Source: an uncultured Flavobacteriaceae bacterium
GTDB lineage: Bacteria; Bacteroidota; Bacteroidia; Flavobacteriales; Flavobacteriaceae
Direction of reading: 5' to 3'
Assembly: GCA_913051755.1 (NCBI GenBank)
Contig: CAJXBR010000004.1
Coordinates: 1-50,318, forward strand
Length of the DNA stretch: 50,318 bases
Positions 26,271 to 34,970 of the stretch are shown in pieces. The notes under the pieces were generated by a model. That model saw only the letters and a list, made by a program, of their open reading frames with translations, searched no databases and had not been told where the DNA came from. The position numbers and the translations under genes are program-made. How positions within the stretch are numbered: position 1 is the stretch's first letter; every line of letters starts with the position of its first letter.

Positions 26271-27480
26271 AATTCAACTATCAGTAATGATGTTTCTCGA
26301 ATTCTTTATTTGGGGGGCATGGTTTGTGACGATGGGGACTTTTTTATCACAAAATCTCAGTGCCTCTGGTTATGAGACTGCAATGGCTTATTCAACACAA
26401 TCTTGGGGTGCAATCATTGCGCCATTTATCATTGGGTTGATTGCAGATCGTTTTTTTAACGCAGAAAGAATACTAGCGATACTTCATTCGGCTGGTGGCG
26501 TGATGATGCTGATGATGGCAAGTGCTGCAAGTTTTGATGATTTCTACCCCTATGTTCTGGGGTATATGGTCTTATATATGCCTACACTTGCGCTTGTAAA
26601 TTCGGTGTCTTTTTATCAGATGAGTGAAGCTGCAAAAGAATTTTCACTCATTCGAGTATTTGGGACTGTTGGTTGGATTGTCGCAGGTGCCATGATAAGC
26701 TATTATTTTTCATGGGATAGTGCTTCTGCTGTTGCTGACGGGATGTTGCAAAACACCTTTCTTATGGCAGCATATGCTTCTTTTGGACTTGGAATATTTA
26801 GCTTCTTTTTGCCAAAAACACCGCCAGCAAAAAGTGCAGGCGAAAAGATCAGTCTTCGTGAAATTTTAGGTCTTGATGCGCTCAAGCTCTTTAATGATCG
26901 AAACTATCTCGTCTTTTTTATTTCATCAATTCTCATTTGTATTCCTCTTGCATTTTACTATCAACATGCAAATCCATTTTTAACTGATGTTGGGTTGACC
27001 AACCCAACAGGAAAAATGGCATTAGGTCAAGTGTCAGAAGTTATTTTTATGTTGCTACTGCCCTACTTCCTTTTGAGACTTGGGTTAAAAAAAACACTCA
27101 TCATTGGGATGTTGGCATGGGTGCTACGATACATATTGTTCGCTTATGGCGATGCAGATGAAAAAACATATATGTTAATTTTTGGCATATTGCTACATGG
27201 TATTTGTTATGACTTCTTTTTCGTCACTGGTCAAGTATATACTGATGCCAAAGCCGGGCCCAAAATCAAGAGTGCTGCACAAGGATTAATTACGCTGGCC
27301 ACTTATGGTCTTGGGATGTTTGTTGGGTTTTGGTCAGCTGGTAAAATTTATGACATGTATGCTTTAGATGAAGGTCTTCAATGGTCACAAGTGTGGATTG
27401 CGCCTACTGGGTTTGCATTTGTAGTATTGTTGATATTTTTAATTACTTTCAAGAACGAAAAAATTGATGTCAATGGCTAA
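26254..27480 (+). CDS. NupG-like nucleoside/sugar MFS permease
   Basis: The 408-residue inner-membrane protein has twelve hydrophobic segments and resembles the nucleoside:proton symporter (NupG/XapB) branch of the major facilitators. Examples are MMFLEFFIWGAWFVTMGTF in helix 1, GLIADRFFNAERILA in the first cytoplasmic loop, FSLIRVFGTVGWIVAG, and the TGQVYTDAKAGPKIKSAAQG segment. In Bacteroidota such permeases are common in sugar operons, so the cargo here is more likely a sugar or keto-sugar than a nucleoside (inference). It overlaps the isomerase gene by 17 bases and the oxidoreductase gene by about 14 bases, indicating one transcription unit. Confidence 0.83.
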   Translation: MNLKIKIQLSVMMFLEFFIWGAWFVTMGTFLSQNLSASGYETAMAYSTQSWGAIIAPFIIGLIADRFFNAERILAILHSAGGVMMLMMASAASFDDFYPYVLGYMVLYMPTLALVNSVSFYQMSEAAKEFSLIRVFGTVGWIVAGAMISYYFSWDSASAVADGMLQNTFLMAAYASFGLGIFSFFLPKTPPAKSAGEKISLREILGLDALKLFNDRNYLVFFISSILICIPLAFYYQHANPFLTDVGLTNPTGKMALGQVSEVIFMLLLPYFLLRLGLKKTLIIGMLAWVLRYILFAYGDADEKTYMLIFGILLHGICYDFFFVTGQVYTDAKAGPKIKSAAQGLITLATYGLGMFVGFWSAGKIYDMYALDEGLQWSQVWIAPTGFAFVVLLIFLITFKNEKIDVNG

Positions 27481-28603
27481 AATACGTATGGGTATATTGG
27501 GTGGTGGTGGTGACTCATTTATTGGACCTGTTCACCGCATCGCCTCATCAATGTTTGATCGGTTTGAAATTGTAGGTGGTGTTTTCAACCCTAACTGGGA
27601 AGACAATTTCAGATTTGCCAAAAAAATTGGTCTAAACGAAGATCGCATCTACAAAGACCTTGAAGAACTCCTTTCAAAAGAGCATTCTCTTGCTGAAGAC
27701 AAACGTATTGAAGTCGTTTCTGTACTTACCCCAAACTTCCTTCATTTTCCCATGGCAAAAAGATTATTAGAAGAAGGTTTTCATGTGATATGCGAAAAAC
27801 CACTGACGACCAGTTACGCCGAAGCACTTGAGCTAAAGAAACTTAGGGAAGATAAACAACTTATTTTTGCTGTGACCTACACTTATTCTGGCTATCCGAT
27901 GGTTCGTCAGATGCGAAGCATGATTCAAGATGGCAAAATCGGAACTATTCAAAAAATTGATGCCCAATACTATCAAGGTTGGATTAACCCTGTCATTCAT
28001 GATCCAGAGAGTAGAAAAAAGGTGTGGCGACTACAACCCGAGAAATCAGGTCAAAGTTGCTGTATTGGTGACGTAGGAACGCATGCATTTCAGATGCTTG
28101 AATATGTTACAGGGCAACCGATTAAATCCATTCTTGCAGATTTGAATTATTTATATGAAGACAATGTAATGGATATTGATGGTACAGTTCTTCTTCGTTT
28201 AGATGGCAATGCAAAGGGAGTTTTGAGAGCGAGTCAAATTGCAACAGCCGAAGAAAACAACTTTACAGTTGCCATCTATGGAACAAAAGGACACTTGAAA
28301 TGGGCGCAAGAAAATCCCAACTATTTGTACCATGGATTGGAAGGCTCTACACTCCAGGTGCTTAAGCCTGGGCATGAGTACAATAGCGATGCAGCAACCC
28401 AATCGACCAAGCTCCCCCCCGGACACCCTGAAGGAATCTTCGATGCTATGGGAAATATCTATCATGGCGTCGCTGATGCGATAACCAATAACACTCGTGA
28501 GGGTTCATACCCAGATTTAATTGATGGCGTGCGAGGCATGCAGTTTATTGAATGCGTGATTCAATCCCATAAATCTGGAAATCAATGGACTGAAATCAAA
28601 TAA
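27467..28603 (+). CDS. Cytoplasmic Gfo/Idh/MocA-family oxidoreductase
   Basis: I chose the ATG at 27467 (MSMAKIRMGILGGGGDS), giving 378 residues. An ATG at 27473 is equally possible, and a TTG at 27464 is less likely. The N-terminal Rossmann fold (residues about 6-130) has the dinucleotide loop GILGGGGDSFIG and the CEKPL motif, whose Lys is usually catalytic. The C-terminal domain carries DVGTHAFQMLEYVTG with the conserved Asp and His. There is no signal peptide. Family members oxidise or reduce sugar hydroxyl/keto groups with NAD(P). In a 3-keto-glycoside pathway it would reduce the released 3-keto-sugar in the cytoplasm, which is inference. Confidence 0.88.
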   Translation: MSMAKIRMGILGGGGDSFIGPVHRIASSMFDRFEIVGGVFNPNWEDNFRFAKKIGLNEDRIYKDLEELLSKEHSLAEDKRIEVVSVLTPNFLHFPMAKRLLEEGFHVICEKPLTTSYAEALELKKLREDKQLIFAVTYTYSGYPMVRQMRSMIQDGKIGTIQKIDAQYYQGWINPVIHDPESRKKVWRLQPEKSGQSCCIGDVGTHAFQMLEYVTGQPIKSILADLNYLYEDNVMDIDGTVLLRLDGNAKGVLRASQIATAEENNFTVAIYGTKGHLKWAQENPNYLYHGLEGSTLQVLKPGHEYNSDAATQSTKLPPGHPEGIFDAMGNIYHGVADAITNNTREGSYPDLIDGVRGMQFIECVIQSHKSGNQWTEIK

Positions 28604-28610
28604 GAAAAAA

Positions 28611-29666
28611 ATGAAAACAATCAAAGGACCAGCCATATTTCTTGCACAGTTTGTCGATGACAAAGCACCTTTTAATACCCTAGATGGTATGTGTAAATGG
28701 GTATCTGATTTGGGCTACAAAGGGATTCAAATTCCAACATGGGAACATTTTTTGATTGACCTTGATCTTGCTGCTGAAAGCCAAGATTATTGTGATGAAC
28801 TCAAAGGCAAAATAAATCAGTATGGCTTAGAAATCACTGAACTATCAACTCATCTGCAAGGTCAGTTGGTTGCAGTGCATCCAGCCTATGACATTATGTT
28901 TGACAACTTTGCGCCAAAAGAATTTAAAAATAATCCAAAGGGGCGAACAGAGTGGGCGATTGAAACAGTGAAGAAAGCAGCAGTTGCAAGCCGAAGACTT
29001 GATCTTAACGCTCATGCAACTTTTTCAGGTGCTTTATTGTGGCACACTTGGCACCCATGGCCACAACGTCCACCTGGTTTGGTCGAAATGGGATTTGCCG
29101 AACTCGCAAAACGATGGCTGCCAATCTTAGATGTTTTTGAAGATAATGGTGTTGATATCTGCTATGAAATTCACCCTGGCGAAGATCTACATGATGGGGT
29201 GACTTTTGAAAGGTTTTACGATGCCACCCAACAGCACAATCGTGTTAAAATACTATACGATCCAAGTCATTTTGTTTTGCAACAACTTGACTATTTATCC
29301 TATATCGATCATTATCATGAATTTATAAAAGCTTTTCATGTAAAGGATTCAGAATTTAATCCAAATGGAAAAAAAGGTGCCTTTGGTGGATATGAAGATT
29401 GGCAAAACAGAGCCGGAAGATATCGATCTATTGGGGATGGTCAAATCGACTTTAAAGCGATATTTTCTAAACTCACTGAATATGGCTGTGATGTTTGGGC
29501 TGTTATGGAATGGGAATGCTGTATCAAAAGCCCTGAGCAAGGAGCCAAGGAAGGTGCAGAATTTATACAAAAACATATCATCCAAACAACTGATAAAAAG
29601 TTTGATGATTTTGCTGGCGCAAAATTGGATGAAAAAAAATTAAAATCAATTTTAAATCTTAAATAA
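28611..29666 (+). CDS. Cytoplasmic TIM-barrel sugar isomerase/epimerase
   Basis: The 351-residue protein is a sugar phosphate isomerase/epimerase-like TIM barrel without a signal peptide. Visible blocks are KGIQIPTWEHFLIDLDLA, ITELSTHLQGQLVAVHP, ICYEIHPGEDLHDG, ILYDPSHFVLQQLD and KAFHVKDSEF. The Glu, Asp, His and Glu on these strands are the usual metal site. It starts 7 bases after the Gfo/Idh gene and its stop overlaps the DUF1080 start (TAATG). Paired Gfo/Idh and TIM-barrel genes of this kind accompany DUF1080 in 3-keto-sugar metabolism. It is distinct from the exported homologue at 25293. Confidence 0.85.
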   Translation: MKTIKGPAIFLAQFVDDKAPFNTLDGMCKWVSDLGYKGIQIPTWEHFLIDLDLAAESQDYCDELKGKINQYGLEITELSTHLQGQLVAVHPAYDIMFDNFAPKEFKNNPKGRTEWAIETVKKAAVASRRLDLNAHATFSGALLWHTWHPWPQRPPGLVEMGFAELAKRWLPILDVFEDNGVDICYEIHPGEDLHDGVTFERFYDATQQHNRVKILYDPSHFVLQQLDYLSYIDHYHEFIKAFHVKDSEFNPNGKKGAFGGYEDWQNRAGRYRSIGDGQIDFKAIFSKLTEYGCDVWAVMEWECCIKSPEQGAKEGAEFIQKHIIQTTDKKFDDFAGAKLDEKKLKSILNLK

Positions 29667-30403
29667 TGAATCCTTTAATTTACATATTTACATTCATTCT
29701 TTTAGTTGGTTGTAACCCCACTAAAAAACAAAAGAAAGAAGCAAACAACAACGAAACCGAATGGGTCTCGTTGTTTGATGGTGAGACCTTGAACGGATGG
29801 CATATTTACAATGGCGGTGTTCCAGAAAAATTTTGGACAGCTGAAGAAGGTGTATTGAAATTTAATCCTCCAACAGAAAAAAAAGATAAGGGTCGTTCCT
29901 ATAACATTGTAACTGACGACGAGTACACAAATTTTGAGCTTTCAATTGAGTGGAAAATTTCAGAAGGTGGTAATAGTGGTATTTTTTGGGGAGTGGTCGA
30001 GGATCCAGATTTATCAGAGCCTTACTACACAGGACCTGAAGTACAAATACTGGATATTGATAAGGCGAAATACGATTCTTCACGTGAGAAAGAAGATGAA
30101 TTCTATCAACCAGGTGCATTGTACGACTTGTCTAGACCATCAGAACAAGTCGCGAAGCCTGCAGGAATGTGGAACCATGTTGTCATTCATATTAATCATG
30201 AGAAAAATCATGGCCATGTGGTGCTGAACTCTGTTAAAATTCATGAGTTTCCAATCAATGGGGTGCAATGGGAGAAAATGATTGCTGGTTCCAAATTTAA
30301 AGACTGGAGCAAGTTTGGCACTTATAAAACAGGAAAGATTGGACTTCAAGATCATGGGAATCCAGTTGCATTTAAAAACATTAAAATCAAAAATTTACGA
30401 TAA
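29666..30403 (+). CDS. DUF1080 (3-keto-disaccharide hydrolase) lipoprotein
   Basis: The 245-residue protein has a lipoprotein signal (Cys16 in FILLVGC) and a concanavalin-like DUF1080 domain (PF06439) over the rest. Typical blocks are EWVSLFDGETLNGWHIYNGG, FELSIEWKISEGGNSGIFWG, GPEVQILDID and GKIGLQDHGNPVAFKNIKI. Family members cleave the glycosidic bond of 3-keto-glycosides. The bond is labilised by a prior oxidation at C3. The start codon overlaps the previous stop by one base. The lipoprotein location implies that C3 oxidation happens in the periplasm or at the outer membrane, consistent with the GMC dehydrogenase system encoded nearby. Confidence 0.88.
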   Translation: MNPLIYIFTFILLVGCNPTKKQKKEANNNETEWVSLFDGETLNGWHIYNGGVPEKFWTAEEGVLKFNPPTEKKDKGRSYNIVTDDEYTNFELSIEWKISEGGNSGIFWGVVEDPDLSEPYYTGPEVQILDIDKAKYDSSREKEDEFYQPGALYDLSRPSEQVAKPAGMWNHVVIHINHEKNHGHVVLNSVKIHEFPINGVQWEKMIAGSKFKDWSKFGTYKTGKIGLQDHGNPVAFKNIKIKNLR

Positions 30404-30405
30404 CC

Positions 30406-30876
30406 TTGAAAAAAATACTATTATTTCTAGCCGTAGTATTGATCTCATGTGGTCAGGAAAAAAAAACAGAAAAGAAGAAGGCTACTTATGGTCAAGTAAG
30501 TATTGCTACTTCCCAAAAAGATGAAAGTACAAGTTCGTCTTCACAGGTTGATTTAACGAATTATGGTATTGGGCCTGTAAAAGATCTCGTTTTTTCAGAT
30601 ATTGATGATAAAATGGTGCAGCTAGGAAAGCAACTTTATGATCAAAAATGCACTGCTTGCCACAAGTTTGACAAGCGTTATATCGGGCCAGCGCTAAATG
30701 GTCTTTACGATCGTAGAAGCCCTTCGTGGGTCATGAACATCATGCTCAACCCAATTGAGATGGTCAAAAAAGATCCCGTTGCCATGCAGTTACTTGAAGA
30801 ATACAACAATGTCATTATGTATAATCAAAATCTGACTTACGATGAGGCAAGGGCAATAGCAGAATACTTGCGTTGA
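30406..30876 (+). CDS. Monoheme cytochrome c lipoprotein
   Basis: The 156-residue protein starts with TTG, two bases after the DUF1080 stop. No in-frame ATG would keep the lipoprotein signal (Cys15 in VVLISC). A Ser/Lys/Glu-rich linker (about 16-50) leads to a class I cytochrome c domain with the heme motif CTACH (Cys82, Cys85, His86). A later Met, in IMLNPIEMV, is a plausible axial ligand. As the last gene of the isomerase/DUF1080 operon, it probably accepts electrons from the GMC sugar dehydrogenase encoded 1.6 kb downstream and passes them to the respiratory chain (inference). Confidence 0.87.
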   Translation: MKKILLFLAVVLISCGQEKKTEKKKATYGQVSIATSQKDESTSSSSQVDLTNYGIGPVKDLVFSDIDDKMVQLGKQLYDQKCTACHKFDKRYIGPALNGLYDRRSPSWVMNIMLNPIEMVKKDPVAMQLLEEYNNVIMYNQNLTYDEARAIAEYLR

Positions 30877-30889
30877 ATAAAATGTTCTT

Positions 30890-32293
30890 CTATTTATAAT
30901 TTACATCTAATTTCCAACCATCCCTATAACTTCCCCGTATGATGTGGTCGAGGTCTGGTCGATTGATCACACGCATATTTTTTCCATCCCATTTCAACTT
31001 TCGTGGTGGCGATTCATCCCAAGCCTTTTGTTGTTGTTGAGAATTATAAATAGCCAAATTCCCCATCAATATAATTTCTGTTAATTTACCACCTGAAGCA
31101 AAATCGGACTTTGCTGAACCACCATTAATACAGGCTTCAACAAAATCTAACGCATGCGATTTTGACGCGATAGCTTTGGAAGCTTTTTCTTTTATTAATT
31201 TTGGGATTCCATTTTTCTTGTTCTTGAGAAATAGTCTTGGATTACGAGAATAAAAATCTGCAATGATGATTCCTTTTTCTCCATAAATGATTGTGCCTCC
31301 GCCTGATGCTCCAAGTTTTTCGTTTAAGTCTAAGCCCTCAGGGTGATTTGGTAAAATTCCTCCATCATACCAATTGAGATTTACAACACTATCATCAATT
31401 TCAAATTGCATTTGAACTTTACTGCTTGCGGGGAAAGTGATCAAGTTTTCAGCTCGCTTAAAGTCATCGATCCAAAATTCAGTATTGCTTGACTCTACAC
31501 TAATAGGAAAGTCAAGATCTAAAGCATTGAAAGGTGTTTCGATAATATGACAACCCATATCACCCAATGCCCCAGTTCCAAAATCCCAATAACTTCTCCA
31601 TTTGAAAGGAAGGTATGCTGGACTGTATGGTCGATAAGCTGAGGGGCCTAACCATTGATCCCAATTGAGGGTTTCTGGAACCTCTGCTTCTTTTGGCAGG
31701 TTGCTAAAACCTTGTGGCCAAACTGGACGATTTGTCCAGCAATCAATTGTTGTGACTTTGCCAATATCTCCTTTGTCAATCCAACCTTTAATAATTTTTG
31801 CCCCACCATCAGAAACCCCTTGATTTCCCATTTGGGTTACGATTTTTTCTTCTTGTGCTGTTTCTGCCATTAAACGAGCCTCATAGATATTATGAGTCAA
31901 TGGCTTTTCAACATAAGCATGTTTTTTTGCACACATAAACGGTAGCGAAATACATGCATGCGTATGATCCGGAGTAGCAACCATTATTGCATCAATTTCG
32001 TTGAGATGTTTGTCATACACATCTCTAAAGTCTTGGTAATAATGAGCATTTGGATAGGCATTAATGGTGTTAATTGCTTGATTGCGATCAACATCACAAA
32101 GAGAAACAATCCGAACTTTAGTTGTAGCTTCAAGTGCTTGTATAAGACTCTCACCTCGGCCGCCAACGCCAAAACAAGAAAGATATAACAAATCACTTGG
32201 CGCTGTGTGTTGTTTCCCCAACACAAATGATGGTACAATTGTGAATGCCAAAGAGCTTGCACCAGCTTGTTTTAAAAACGATCTTCTTTTCAT
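30890..32293 (-). CDS. Tat-exported Gfo/Idh/MocA-family oxidoreductase
   Basis: The 467-residue protein opens with a twin-arginine type signal, MKRRSFLKQAGASSLAFTIV, so it is exported folded, probably with bound NAD(P). The Rossmann domain includes CFGVGGRGESLIQAL and VEKPLTHNIYEA, and the C-terminal domain has GTGALGDMGCHIIETPFNAL. Exported Gfo/Idh proteins of this type are common in Bacteroidota and Planctomycetota and some act as glycosidases or 3-keto-sugar enzymes through a bound cofactor. It is convergent with the cytochrome c gene (13-base gap) and divergent from the GMC gene. Confidence 0.87.
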   Translation of the reverse strand: MKRRSFLKQAGASSLAFTIVPSFVLGKQHTAPSDLLYLSCFGVGGRGESLIQALEATTKVRIVSLCDVDRNQAINTINAYPNAHYYQDFRDVYDKHLNEIDAIMVATPDHTHACISLPFMCAKKHAYVEKPLTHNIYEARLMAETAQEEKIVTQMGNQGVSDGGAKIIKGWIDKGDIGKVTTIDCWTNRPVWPQGFSNLPKEAEVPETLNWDQWLGPSAYRPYSPAYLPFKWRSYWDFGTGALGDMGCHIIETPFNALDLDFPISVESSNTEFWIDDFKRAENLITFPASSKVQMQFEIDDSVVNLNWYDGGILPNHPEGLDLNEKLGASGGGTIIYGEKGIIIADFYSRNPRLFLKNKKNGIPKLIKEKASKAIASKSHALDFVEACINGGSAKSDFASGGKLTEIILMGNLAIYNSQQQQKAWDESPPRKLKWDGKNMRVINRPDLDHIIRGSYRDGWKLDVNYK

Positions 32294-32496
32294 GGAATAA
32301 TTTTAAACAGACTAAAATTCATAATCATAAAAATTGGAATAGTCAAATTGAATTTACAAATTAGTAAAGTTTTTTTTAAATACTTTTAATTCATAAATAT
32401 TTTTCTACATTAGAGAATATGAAACCTACAACTACAGTCTAAAAATTATTGTAAGTTTATGTGCTTAAAATTTAAAATCATTTAACTCAATAGTGA

Positions 32497-34200
32497 ATGA
32501 ATCTAGGTAATGAAACAACATTTGATGCCATTGTTGTTGGTACAGGCATAAGTGGTGGCTGGGCAGCAAAAGAGCTCACAGAAAAAGGTTTAAAAACCTT
32601 GGTTTTAGAAAGAGGGCCTATGGTTCGTCATATTGAAGACTATCCAACCATGAATATGGATGCATGGGATTTTGAACATGGGAATGTTATTACGAAAGAA
32701 ACCAAAAAACGTCAAGCCAAACAAAGCAGAACTGGTTATACGACTAAAGAGGCAACCAAACACTTTTTTGTCGATGACATTGATCATCCATACAATGAGG
32801 ATAAATGTTTTGATTGGATCCGAGGGTATCATGTTGGTGGTCGATCTCTACTTTGGGGCAGACACAGTTACCGACTGAGTGATTATGATTTTGAAGCCAA
32901 TGCTAAAGACGGCATCGCCGTTGACTGGCCCATTCGTTATAAAGATATTGCGCCTTGGTATTCTTATGTGGAGAAGCATGTTGGAATTTCAGGTGAAAAA
33001 TTAGGTTTACCTCAACTGCCTGACAGTGAGTTTTTGAAACCAATGGAGCTAAAGTGCACAGAAAAGCACCTTAGAGAGGCATTGAAAAAAAATTATTCAA
33101 ATCGAGTCCTTACCATGGGTAGAATGGCTCATGTGACTGAGGGCTCAAAACCAGGTGCTGGTCGCATAAGCTGTCAATATAGAAATCGCTGTTCTAGAGG
33201 TTGTCCGTTTGGTTCTTATTTCAGTAGCCAATCCTCTACCCTTCCGATGGCTGAGGCGACTGGAAACATGACATTAAGACCAAATTCTATTGTGTATGAA
33301 GTCGTCTTTGATCCCGAAACCAAAAAAGCATCAGGAGTGAAAGTAATCGATAGGGAAACAAATATGACATATAACTACAATGCTAAAATCATATTTCTCT
33401 GTGCATCAGCAGTAGCTTCAACATCGATACTCATGCAATCAAAATCAAGATACTTTCCAGAGGGTATGGGCAATCGCTCGGGCGAGCTCGGTCACAACAT
33501 CATGGACCATCACTTTAAAGCAGGTGCTTACGCTACATTTGATGGTTTTCAAGACCAGTATTACACAGGAAATCGCCCAGGTAATTTTATTATTCCACGA
33601 TTTAGAAACTTGGGAGGCGACACAAATCATACAGACTTTATCAGAGGATATGGCTATTATGGCAATAGCGAACGCGACGTATGGCCGCAACCAGTAAAGG
33701 AAATGGGCTATGGGGCAGATTTTAAACGTGCGATGCTCAAACCTGGTGACTGGTCAATTGACATGAATGCCTTTGGAGAGATACTGCCCTACCACGAAAA
33801 CAAGATGTATTTGGATTATGACAACAAGGATAAGTGGGGACTGCCAACCGTTACTTTTGATGCTGAGATAAAGGAAAATGAACTTGCAATGAGAAAGGAC
33901 ATGAAGTCTCAAGCAGTTGAAATGTTGGAGACTGCTGGTTTCAAGAATGTTAAAGCTTTCGATGATGAATATTCACTAGGACTGGGAATTCATGAAATGG
34001 GAACTGCAAGAATGGGTAAAGATCCAAAAACCTCGGTTCTCAATGCCTTTAATCAGCTTCATGAAGTGCCAAATGTATTTGTAACAGACGGTGCATGTAT
34101 GACATCTGGTGGAAATCAAAACCCATCTCTAACCTATATGGCATTGACTGCACGGGCAGCAAACTACGCTGTCAATCAGATAAATAATAGAAATTTATAA
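32497..34200 (+). CDS. GMC-family flavoprotein sugar dehydrogenase with iron-sulfur motif (3-dehydrogenase-like)
   Basis: The 567-residue protein has an FAD-binding N-terminus (VVGTGISGGWAAKELTEKG, residues about 13-31), the GGRSLLWGRHSYRLSDYDFE block, and the C-terminal GMC signatures HEMGTARMG and GGNQNPSLTYMALTARAA. Cys226, Cys232 and Cys236 form C-x5-C-x3-C, the spacing that holds the [3Fe-4S] cluster in the alpha subunit of bacterial FAD-glucose dehydrogenase. It has no signal of its own and would be exported with the Tat-signal-bearing small subunit encoded next. By analogy with bacterial glucoside 3-dehydrogenases it may oxidise C3 of sugars or glycosides. The substrate is not proven. 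Confidence 0.88.
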   Translation: MNLGNETTFDAIVVGTGISGGWAAKELTEKGLKTLVLERGPMVRHIEDYPTMNMDAWDFEHGNVITKETKKRQAKQSRTGYTTKEATKHFFVDDIDHPYNEDKCFDWIRGYHVGGRSLLWGRHSYRLSDYDFEANAKDGIAVDWPIRYKDIAPWYSYVEKHVGISGEKLGLPQLPDSEFLKPMELKCTEKHLREALKKNYSNRVLTMGRMAHVTEGSKPGAGRISCQYRNRCSRGCPFGSYFSSQSSTLPMAEATGNMTLRPNSIVYEVVFDPETKKASGVKVIDRETNMTYNYNAKIIFLCASAVASTSILMQSKSRYFPEGMGNRSGELGHNIMDHHFKAGAYATFDGFQDQYYTGNRPGNFIIPRFRNLGGDTNHTDFIRGYGYYGNSERDVWPQPVKEMGYGADFKRAMLKPGDWSIDMNAFGEILPYHENKMYLDYDNKDKWGLPTVTFDAEIKENELAMRKDMKSQAVEMLETAGFKNVKAFDDEYSLGLGIHEMGTARMGKDPKTSVLNAFNQLHEVPNVFVTDGACMTSGGNQNPSLTYMALTARAANYAVNQINNRNL

Positions 34201-34204
34201 TCCC

Positions 34205-34828
34205 ATGAATAGGAGAAATGCTTTAAAAAATTTAGGATTATCATTTGGTGCCATAGCAGTAACCCCATCTATCATCAGTATGATGCAAAGTTGTACAAGC
34301 TCCTCTTCAGTTTTCCGACCAAAAGTTTTTTCCAAAAAACAATTCAAATACGTTGAAAAGATACTTAACCTTATCTTACCACAAACTGAAGATGGTATTC
34401 CCGGCGCATCGGAGCTTGGGTTGGCAGAATTTGTCGATAACTATCTTCATGGGGTCTTTGGCAATAAGCAAGTAAGTCTACTCTGTTTAAGCCTTGACTC
34501 ACTCATTCAAGACATAGATGAAAGTGATGATCCTGAGAATTTGAATCACTTTCTGAGCAATTATTTCAAAGCTTCAAAAGATGATGAGGAATCTTGGAAT
34601 TCTGAGCTCAACGCAGTAGCAGATGGTACACTTATGCCTAAAGATATTGGTGTTGAATCAAAGAGTTATTTGGCACTCACATCACTTAGAGACTTGGCGA
34701 TATATGCTTTTCGGATCAATCTAATCATCGTAACAGAGCACTTGCATCATGTCCCGATCCCAGGTCAGCAAAAGGGCTGTATTTCTTTGTCCGAAGCTAC
34801 TGGCGGAAAGCTTCACGGCCCTCGTTAA
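34205..34828 (+). CDS. Gluconate 2-dehydrogenase subunit 3 family protein (gamma subunit of the GMC dehydrogenase)
   Basis: The 207-residue protein begins MNRRNALKNLGLSFGAIAV, a twin-arginine type leader, followed by SMMQSC, a possible lipid attachment site. The remainder fits the gluconate 2-dehydrogenase subunit 3 family: LNLILPQTEDGIPGASELGL is the usual early block, and the protein ends with GCISLSEATGGKLHGPR. It begins 4 bases after the GMC gene. In FAD-glucose dehydrogenase complexes this small subunit carries the Tat signal for the flavin subunit and stabilises it. Together with the cytochrome c it completes a gamma-alpha-beta type complex. Confidence 0.85.
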   Translation: MNRRNALKNLGLSFGAIAVTPSIISMMQSCTSSSSVFRPKVFSKKQFKYVEKILNLILPQTEDGIPGASELGLAEFVDNYLHGVFGNKQVSLLCLSLDSLIQDIDESDDPENLNHFLSNYFKASKDDEESWNSELNAVADGTLMPKDIGVESKSYLALTSLRDLAIYAFRINLIIVTEHLHHVPIPGQQKGCISLSEATGGKLHGPR

Positions 34829-34970
34829 AGTTTTTAATCTTTTCTTTTTTCAACTCAAAAGCTGATCTAGTAATTGAATTTACAAGCCAATTCTATGTCT
34901 AAAATGAATATATTTGTTACCTAATAAGATCGTTTTTCGTCAGTCAATAAAAACAAAATAATAATTAAAA

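Noticed and set aside
32341..32352. AGTCAAATTG between the Tat-exported oxidoreductase and the GMC gene
   Set aside because: Only the spacer of the operator is matched and no phased second unit follows.
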